DNA from: Streptomyces sp. SAT1 | GTDB lineage: Bacteria > Actinomycetota > Actinomycetes > Streptomycetales > Streptomycetaceae | DNA length: 64,000 nucleotides | NCBI RefSeq assembly: GCF_001654495.1 | Contig: NZ_CP015849.1 | Coordinates: forward strand, 7,357,001 to 7,421,000 | Direction: 5' to 3' | Part shown: in pieces, positions 58,412 to 64,000 of the stretch | Position numbering within the stretch: position 1 is the stretch's first letter | Layout: each line of letters opens with the position of its first letter | Translations under genes and position numbers: made by a program | The notes under the pieces: generated by a model | Told to the model about the DNA's origin: nothing | The model's database searches: none | What the model saw: the letters and a program-made list of their open reading frames with translations, nothing else

Positions 58412-58607
58412 CGTGCGCCTCCTGCGCCGCTCGGTAGGCGGGGGCGGGCGGGGTGTCGCCGAAGTCCAGCTCGCGCAGGACCGCGACGACGGAGTGGATG
58501 TGGCTCGCGGTGGCCGCGACCGCGCCGTGGCGGTCGGCCGGCAGCGGGAGCCCGCCGCGGGCGGCCCAGCGGGCCGCTTCGGACGGGGTGATGTCTCCGA
58601 AGGGCAT
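58398..58607 (-). CDS. Small AtzG/GatC-like subunit (DUF4089-like)
   Basis: This is a 69-residue helical protein (GGLPLPADRHGAVAAT, IHSVVAVLRELDFGDTPPAPAYRA). The PLP-A-D/E-x-R start, leading into a helix that wraps the amidase, matches the AtzG/DUF4089 type, which stabilises AtzE-like amidases. ATG 58607 follows AGGAG with a 5-nt gap. It overlaps the amidase start by 14 bp, so the two are made together in a 1:1 manner. Confidence 0.75.
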   Translation of the reverse strand: MPFGDITPSEAARWAARGGLPLPADRHGAVAATASHIHSVVAVLRELDFGDTPPAPAYRAAQEAHDAAV

Positions 58608-58740
58608 GGATCTCCTCTGCTTGGACTGAAGGATGCTCGGGCTGAAGGTCGCTCTGGGCTGAAGGTCGCTCGGAATGAAGTCCGTGTGGGCTGCGGCCTT
58701 CGCGCCGGAGCGGAGCGGCGAAGCGCGCACTCCGACACCA

Positions 58741-58794
58741 AAAGCGAAATCTTTGCGTTAGCCCACCGTAGGCGCTACCGTGACCTAACGCAAA
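58741..58794. promoter_or_regulatory. Divergent control region with inverted repeat TTTGCGTTAG
   Basis: AAAGCGAAATCTTTGCGTT (58741-58759) overlaps TTTGCGTTAG (58752-58761), which is repeated in reverse as CTAACGCAAA (58785-58794) after 23 nt. The region separates the leftward amidase operon and the rightward MBL gene. It is the likely main binding site of the TetR regulator. Confidence 0.6.
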
Positions 58795-58887
58795 CCCATA
58801 GCTTTAAGAGCAGGACTTCCGTGCGCCGAAGGCCGGCGGGAGGGAAGCCCGGCCCGCCCGCGCACCGGCGACTTGCCTGCCGTGACG

Positions 58888-58955
58888 AGAACCGGACCAA
58901 GAACCGGACCAAGAACCGGACAAGAACCGGACAAGAACCGGACGAGAACCGAAGG
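58888..58955 (+). repeat. 11-12-bp tandem repeats in the MBL gene leader
   Basis: AGAACCGGACCA is repeated twice, then AGAACCGGACA twice, AGAACCGGACG, and a degenerate last copy, ending 11 bp before the ATG at 58967. It is non-coding. The final copy supplies the GAAGGA ribosome site. Confidence 0.85.
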
Positions 58956-58966
58956 ACAGAGCGACC

Positions 58967-59881
58967 ATGAGCACCGCACCGGCCGACCGACCGGCCCCCG
59001 CCCCTTCCTGGACCCTGGGTGACGTCACCGTCCACCGCGTCGACGAGATCCCGCTGCCGCCCGCCACCGGTGCCTGGCTGCTGCCCGGCGCCACCCCGGA
59101 TCTCGTCACCGCCGAGGACTGGCTGCGCCCGCACTTCGCCGACGCCGAAGGGACCCTCCGCCTCGACAGCCACAGCTTCGCGTTCACCCTCGGCGGCCTG
59201 CGGGTCCTGGTCGACACCGGCATCGGCAACGGCAAGGAACGGGCCAACCCCGCCTGGCACGACCTGGACACGGACTACCTCCGGGCCCTCACCGCCGCCG
59301 GATTCCCTCCGGACTCGGTCGACCTGGTGATCCTCACCCACCTGCACGCCGACCACGTCGGCTGGAACACACGGGAGGCGGACGGCGAGTGGACTCCGAC
59401 CTTCCCGCGCGCCCGGTACCTGACCTCCCGCACCGAACGGGAGTTCTGGGCCGGGTACGACATGGAGGAGGCGCGCGCGCAGATGTTCCGCGACTCGGTG
59501 CTCCCGGTGGAGGAGGCGGGACTGCTCGACCTCGTCGACATCCCGGCCGAGGGCGTCGACGTCGTCCCGGGTCTGCGCCTGCTGCCCACCCCCGGCCACA
59601 CCCCCGGCCATATCGCCGTCGAGCTGACCGGCCGCGACCGGACGGCGCTGATCACCGGCGACTGCGTCCACCACCCGGTGCAGTTCGCCCACCCCGGCAT
59701 CGGCGCCTGCGTCGACATCGACCCGCGGCGGTCCGAGACCACGCGCCGCGCACTGCTCGCCTCGCTGGCCGGGACCGACACACTCGTACTGGGCACGCAT
59801 TTCGCATCGCCCACCGCCGGCCGTGTCGTCCTCCGTGAGGGCGGATACCGGCTCTCGCCCGTGCCCGCGGACGGGCCCTGA
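58967..59881 (+). CDS. Metallo-beta-lactamase-fold hydrolase
   Basis: This is a 304-residue MBL-fold protein. Metal motif HLHADH is in VILTHLHADHVGWN. TPGHTPGH gives the further His, ITGDCVHH the bridging Asp, and GTHFASP the last His. It resembles quorum-quenching lactonases and other MBL hydrolases with a broad substrate range. No signal peptide is present. The divergent amidase operon shares a control region, suggesting that both act in one catabolic or detoxification pathway. Confidence 0.9.
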   Translation: MSTAPADRPAPAPSWTLGDVTVHRVDEIPLPPATGAWLLPGATPDLVTAEDWLRPHFADAEGTLRLDSHSFAFTLGGLRVLVDTGIGNGKERANPAWHDLDTDYLRALTAAGFPPDSVDLVILTHLHADHVGWNTREADGEWTPTFPRARYLTSRTEREFWAGYDMEEARAQMFRDSVLPVEEAGLLDLVDIPAEGVDVVPGLRLLPTPGHTPGHIAVELTGRDRTALITGDCVHHPVQFAHPGIGACVDIDPRRSETTRRALLASLAGTDTLVLGTHFASPTAGRVVLREGGYRLSPVPADGP

Positions 59882-60399
59882 CGGACGACCGACGACCGAC
59901 GACGACCGGCCACCCGCCACGCGGTCCGCCCCGCCGCGGGTCAGGTGGCGTCGGGCGACAGGATCCGCCGCCCGGCCGATCTCCCTGCGTGGGGGCCATT
60001 TCCCGGAAATGTCGTACGGGCGTTTGATATTCGATACTGGCCGGATCCGGCCATCGTGGCGCTGTCGCACATTTTTCCGAGTGTCGTTCCCCGCCGCTCG
60101 GTGAATCTCGCGGTCCCGGCGGATTTCAGGGATGTGGCTGTGGCGGCGAGACTTCGGTGCATAGAATATCGCGCGCTGCCCGCGACGAAGGCCGGGCGGG
60201 TCGGCGGCGGGGGCGAGGACGACGTGACTGAGCTGCGGGAACCGGCGACGCAGAGCAGGCCTGCCGAAGGCTGCGCACGCACGTTCGCTTTTCCTCGCCC
60301 GCGATGCTTACGGCGTGCCGGTGATATCCCGAACGCTCACCACAAAGCGGCCCACCCCACAGCGGTGGGCCTTTTTTCTTTTCCGTGGAGTGTGATGCC
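59882..60399. other. Long leader/intergenic region, partly AT-rich
   Basis: The stretch 60000-60175 is lower in GC than the genes around it and contains TAGAAT near 60160, a possible -10 box. The last 50 bp hold an intrinsic terminator. No protein gene or tRNA was recognised; a structured RNA leader is possible. Confidence 0.4.
60349..60381 (+). terminator. Canonical intrinsic terminator just before the SdrD-like gene
   Basis: GGCCCACC (60349-60356) pairs perfectly with GGTGGGCC (60364-60371) and is followed by TTTTTTCTTTT. It ends 18 nt before the ATG at 60400. T-tailed terminators are uncommon in such GC-rich DNA. It either ends transcription from upstream or acts as an attenuator of the gene that follows. 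Confidence 0.85.
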
Positions 60400-62916
60400 A
60401 TGAAACGAGTCGGAAGAGACTCACGCCGGTCGGCCTGGAGATTCAGGGATCCGCTCGCGCGAACGGGCTTGTCGGTCCTCTTACTGGCGGGCGGCGCCGT
60501 GGGAGCGACGTCCGCACCGTCCTCGGCCGCCGCCGACGGCACGCTGACGGTCGAGGTGCTGCGCGACTTCTTCGGCACCGGCGTGCTCAACGCGACGATG
60601 GACGTGCCCCAGCGGGGCATGAAGATCGAGGTCTCCGACCCCGCCGGACACCATGTCACCGGCGTCACGGACGCCACCGGAAAGGTCGTGGTACCCGCCT
60701 CGGACGTGCTGAGCGGCGGCCGTTACCGCGTCGACGTCAGCGTTCCGGCACCGTACGACGGCCATCTGAGGGCGGCACCCGCGTCGACGGCGGAGAACCA
60801 CTTCGACAGCTTCACGTCCTTCGTGGACGTGTCGGACGGCAAGGACGCCTCGGTGGTCACGGGGGTGTGGGACCCGGCCGACTACGCGCTGCCGGACACG
60901 CGGTACTTCGTGCCCGTCCACAACGGCGCCGGCGGGACCGACGAGCGGGCGCTCGTGGCGTTCGGGACGAAGGTCCGCGGCACCTGCCCCACGGACACGG
61001 CGTGCCCGACCACGCTGGCCACGCAGGACCAGGTCGGCACGACGTTCGGGCTGGCGTACGACAAGGACCGGACCCGGCTGTTCCAGAGCGCGTTCGCCCG
61101 CCGGTACACCGCCTACGGCCCGCAGGGCGGGGGCGCCGTCTACACGGTGCCGGTCGACGGCTCGGGCGCGCCGCGGCTGTTCGCGCAGGTGCCGGACGCC
61201 GCGGTGACACGGCACGACACCGCGCACCTGATCAAGGATCCCGGATTCACCGACGCGCCGGGCAAGGAGAGCATCGGCGGCCTCGCCCTGTCGGAGGACG
61301 GGGCCACGCTCTACGCGGTGAACCTCCGCTCCCGCAGCCTGGTGAGCTTCGACGCGACCGGAGCCACCGCCGCGGCGCCCCGGGCGACGGTCCCGATCCC
61401 GGACCCGGGGTGCGCGAGCCCCGGCGACTGGCGGCCGTTCGGTCTCCAGGTCCACGACAACACGCTGTACGTCGGCGGCGTGTGCAGCGCGGAGAGCACA
61501 CAGCGGCGCGCGGACCTGAAGGCCGTCGTCTCCGTCTACGACGGCAGGCGGTTCACCACGGTGCTCAGCCACCCGCTCACGCAGGAACGCGGCAGCGTCT
61601 TCGGTTCCGGCGACATCGCCACCCACTGGAACCCGTGGAACACCCGGCCCGACTCGTGGGACGACCGGAAGTCGGGCAGCGTCTTCATCGACCCGCAGCC
61701 GGAGCTGGCCTCCCTCGCCTTCGGCCGCGACGGCTCCATGGTCCTGGGCTTCCGCGACCGGTTCATGGACGTGCTCAGCTGGGGCGGCCTGGACCCGCGC
61801 CCGGGGAACGACACGGCGGAGAACGGCATGTCCGGCGGCGACATCACCATGGTCTGCGCCACCGCCACCGGTGAGTACCAGTGGGAAGGCACCGGAAGCT
61901 GCCCCGACCACGCCACGCCCGCCGACAGCGGCGGCCAGGGCGCCGGTGTCATCGAGTACTTCCCGGGCGACTTCTACGCCAACGCGCACCAGGAGACCGC
62001 GCTGGGCTCGGTGGCCTACATCCCCCAGCAGCAGTGGGTCGTCAGCACGGAGTTCGACCCGGTCGTGCACGTGGCGACCTCCGGGACCGGGTACCACGAC
62101 ATCACGACCGGTCAGGGACCGGGCAACAACCCGACCGCCAACGGCTTCCAGTTCGTGAGCCAGGAACAGGGCGGGTTCGGCAAGGCGGGCGGACTCGGTG
62201 ACATCGCGTACGCCGCGGCGAACGCCCCGGTCCAGATCGGCAACGTCGTGTGGTTCGACGGCGACCACAACGGCATCCAGGACCCGGGGCACGTACTGCT
62301 GCCGGGGGCGACGATCGACCTGCTGGACGCGGACGGCAAACAGGTCGCGACGACCAGGACCGATGCCGCCGGCGAGTACTACTTCGGCGGTGTCGGCGCC
62401 GACTACCAGCTCACACCGGGCGCGAAATACACGGTCCGGTTCGACGTGTGCACCGCGGACACCGGCCAGGTGCCCGAGCAACCCCCGGCGAGCGAGCTGA
62501 GGTTCACCCTCCCGCGGGCCGGTGCCGACCGCGCGCACGACTCCGATGTGACCCCGCCGACCACCGGCCCCCTGTGCGACGGCCGCGCACCGGTCACGGC
62601 ACCGGACAGGCCCGGGGGCGTCGATCACACCATCGACGCCGGGGTGTACATCCCGAAGGCGGCACCGAGCCCGAGCCCCACCCCGACTCCGTCGCCGACC
62701 TCCACTCCGTCGCCGGGCCCGGCCTCACCGCCGGCCTCCGCGCCGCCGTCCCCCGCACCGCCCGCGAACAACCCGGCCCCGGCCGACTCAGGCCCGGGTT
62801 CGATGGCGCACACCGGTATGTCCGGGGTGCCGCAGCTGATCGGTCTCGTCGGGCTGCTGGTGGGCAGTGGTCTGGTCGTCGCGTTCGTGAGCCGGCGGCG
62901 CCTGCGCAAGCACTGA
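60400..62916 (+). CDS. Secreted SdrD B-like surface protein with sortase-type C-terminus
   Basis: This is an 838-residue exported protein. A signal peptide (about 1-45) is followed by a large beta-propeller-like region with repeats of the type GLAYDKDRTRLF and GLALSEDGATLYAVN. An SdrD B-like domain is at about 615-705 (IGNVVWFDGDHNGIQDPG, GEYYFGGV), then a Pro/Ser/Thr-rich stalk. The end is MAHTG, a TM helix and RRRLRKH, a degenerate LPXTG/LAXTG sorting signal. ATG 60400 is used; GTG 60385 is in frame. The product is probably wall-linked; its ligand is unknown. Confidence 0.88.
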   Translation: MKRVGRDSRRSAWRFRDPLARTGLSVLLLAGGAVGATSAPSSAAADGTLTVEVLRDFFGTGVLNATMDVPQRGMKIEVSDPAGHHVTGVTDATGKVVVPASDVLSGGRYRVDVSVPAPYDGHLRAAPASTAENHFDSFTSFVDVSDGKDASVVTGVWDPADYALPDTRYFVPVHNGAGGTDERALVAFGTKVRGTCPTDTACPTTLATQDQVGTTFGLAYDKDRTRLFQSAFARRYTAYGPQGGGAVYTVPVDGSGAPRLFAQVPDAAVTRHDTAHLIKDPGFTDAPGKESIGGLALSEDGATLYAVNLRSRSLVSFDATGATAAAPRATVPIPDPGCASPGDWRPFGLQVHDNTLYVGGVCSAESTQRRADLKAVVSVYDGRRFTTVLSHPLTQERGSVFGSGDIATHWNPWNTRPDSWDDRKSGSVFIDPQPELASLAFGRDGSMVLGFRDRFMDVLSWGGLDPRPGNDTAENGMSGGDITMVCATATGEYQWEGTGSCPDHATPADSGGQGAGVIEYFPGDFYANAHQETALGSVAYIPQQQWVVSTEFDPVVHVATSGTGYHDITTGQGPGNNPTANGFQFVSQEQGGFGKAGGLGDIAYAAANAPVQIGNVVWFDGDHNGIQDPGHVLLPGATIDLLDADGKQVATTRTDAAGEYYFGGVGADYQLTPGAKYTVRFDVCTADTGQVPEQPPASELRFTLPRAGADRAHDSDVTPPTTGPLCDGRAPVTAPDRPGGVDHTIDAGVYIPKAAPSPSPTPTPSPTSTPSPGPASPPASAPPSPAPPANNPAPADSGPGSMAHTGMSGVPQLIGLVGLLVGSGLVVAFVSRRRLRKH

Positions 62917-62998
62917 GTCACCTGGCCGACAGCGGTCTGCCGACCGTCGGGCGACGCCGTGATCGCCCGGCGGTGCGGCAGCCGCGAGCGAAGAAGGG

Positions 62999-63829
62999 AT
63001 GAGGCGAAGAGTGTCAGCGTCGAGCCGCACCCGGAGCGTGACAGGACGGCAGGTTCCACCGGACGGTGCGGCCACAGGACGCCGATGGCGGCGGACACGC
63101 CGGACCGTCGCCGCCGCCATCGGCCTGGCGGTCGCCGCGGTGGCCGCCGTGGCCGGGTTCCTGGTCACCGGCGGCGGCTCCGGCCCCGGCGGGCCGCGCG
63201 CCCTGACCTCGGACGAGGCGAACCGGCTGGCGATCACGCGGTTCCGCAACTACCAGGCGCACGGCCGCGCCATGACGATCACCGTGCCGGGCACCGCCGG
63301 AGCACTGACCGTCACGGCGTCCGTCGACTACCGGGGCAAGGCCGGTTACGGCGTGGTGCGCGGCACCGGGCGCGGCACCTCCAGCGACGGGCTGATCAGC
63401 TGGACGGCCACCTCGGTGTCCGTCCACCCGATGGCGGACGCTCCGGCGTACGCCCCCGCGGTGCCGCCCCGCTCGGACTGGTACCGCCGTCCCCTGCTGG
63501 CGTCCGGCAGCGCACTCGACAGCTCACTGGCGATCGCGCTCGGTCTGGGCAGCGACCGGCCGGACAACGCTCAACTGCTGCCGCAGAACGGCGCAGCCTG
63601 GCAGGGCCGGGACGAGGTGGACGGGCACCGGGTGGACATCATGACCGGGCCGGCCGCCGAGCACCGCTCCGGCACGGCGGGCGACGTGCGCTACTGGCTC
63701 GGCCCGGACGGCACCATGTACCGGGTCCGCGTCAGCGTGGGCTCGGAGTCGCAGCCGGTGGACATCGACTTCGACACCCACCGCTACGTTCCCGTCGCGC
63801 CGGTGCCCGGAGCCGCCGTGAGCCGGTAG
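62999..63829 (+). CDS. Membrane-anchored hypothetical protein
   Basis: This is a 276-residue protein with a basic N-terminus, one TM helix at about 39-56 (AIGLAVAAVAAVAGFLV) and a mostly beta extracellular domain (MTITVPGTAGALTVTASVDYRGKA, PDGTMYRVRV). I do not recognise a catalytic motif; the domain resembles lipoprotein-like LppX/LprG folds only loosely. GAAGAAGG precedes ATG 62999. It follows the surface-protein gene by 82 bp and may share its transcript. Confidence 0.6.
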   Translation: MRRRVSASSRTRSVTGRQVPPDGAATGRRWRRTRRTVAAAIGLAVAAVAAVAGFLVTGGGSGPGGPRALTSDEANRLAITRFRNYQAHGRAMTITVPGTAGALTVTASVDYRGKAGYGVVRGTGRGTSSDGLISWTATSVSVHPMADAPAYAPAVPPRSDWYRRPLLASGSALDSSLAIALGLGSDRPDNAQLLPQNGAAWQGRDEVDGHRVDIMTGPAAEHRSGTAGDVRYWLGPDGTMYRVRVSVGSESQPVDIDFDTHRYVPVAPVPGAAVSR

Positions 63830-63836
63830 CCGCGGC

Positions 63837-64000
63837 TCAGGACACCCGCACCCGCGCGTTCGCGGCGAGCAGCGACACCGGCGGCAACGGGATGTCCGCC
63901 GTCCTCGGCAGGGCGGGGACGGCGGGGACGGCGGTGGCGCCCGTGGTGGCGGCCCGGGGGAACTGCGGCTGCGGACCCGGCGCCGCGACCTCGGTGAACG
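63837..64000 (-). CDS. C-terminal end of a gene running leftward (partial)
   Basis: Reading leftward from the window edge, a frame with Pro/Ala/Thr-rich content ends in PLPPVSLLAANARVRVS and a TGA at 63837-63839. It converges on the anchored-protein gene with a 7-bp gap. Only about 53 codons are visible, so no function can be given. Confidence 0.5.
   Translation of the reverse strand, partial: FTEVAAPGPQPQFPRAATTGATAVPAVPALPRTADIPLPPVSLLAANARVRVS

Noticed and set aside
58888..58955. CRISPR-like array
   Set aside because: Units are 11-12 bp and directly adjacent without spacers; it is a simple tandem repeat. No cas gene is present.
59945..60403. A 152-codon plus-strand frame in the leader before the SdrD-like gene
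   Set aside because: It has no ribosome site, atypical codon use and contains the intrinsic terminator, so it is treated as non-coding.

Overview
The window is about 73% GC with strong third-codon GC bias, GTG/TTG starts, many 4-bp ATGA/GTGA gene overlaps and a dense set of signalling, secretion and secondary-metabolism genes. This points to a Streptomyces-type actinomycete chromosome, probably an accessory arm region. No rRNA, tRNA, CRISPR array or intact insertion sequence was found.

Layout. 1-4.2 kb: tail of an M20 peptidase, a PAS/GAF/PP2C/HATPase phosphatase and a decayed minus-strand gene broken by a 20-bp duplication. 4.65-8.9 kb: a compact operon for a six-cysteine peptide of 62 residues (MauE-like and MauD/TlpA-like redox proteins, an S26 signal peptidase, an ABC exporter). 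It looks like a system that cleaves, oxidises and exports a disulfide-rich peptide. 9-18.4 kb: a membrane protein, a TerD protein, a lytic transglycosylase, a frameshifted ECF sigma/zinc-motif/TM/CAP fusion, a transposase N-terminal domain without its catalytic part, an M4 protease, a small hydrolase and an NmrA protein. 18.4-20.6 kb: an HxlR regulator and an ABC-F protein with a seven-residue upstream peptide.

20.7-30.7 kb: an aromatic pathway of a predicted tyrosine-type ammonia-lyase, two paralogous flavin oxidoreductases, an adenylate-forming enzyme, an FMN hydroxy-acid oxidase, a P450 and a cation/proton antiporter. All three promoters share the same architecture: palindrome TCAGAGN2CTCTGA, 11 nt, a TA-type -10 box, 7 nt, start codon. 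They look like one leaderless regulon. 30.6-38.1 kb: two two-component systems flanking an FtsX-type ABC transporter.

38.1-54.4 kb: an NRPS locus. A stand-alone serine adenylation protein, an A-PCP-C-PCP protein and a C-A-PCP-TE-MFS protein can be read as a three-residue assembly line. Serine would be loaded in trans onto the PCP that lacks its own A domain, release would be by a Cys-type thioesterase, and export by the fused transporter. Amino acid and D-2-hydroxyacid dehydrogenases follow in the same operon; a diaminopimelate-decarboxylase-like enzyme and an SDR lie divergently. 54.4-59.9 kb: an MmyB-type regulator facing an SDR, then a TetR regulator, an amidase with an AtzG-like partner and a divergent metallo-beta-lactamase-fold enzyme sharing a motif. 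60-64 kb: an SdrD-like surface protein behind an intrinsic terminator, an anchored protein and the tail of one more gene.
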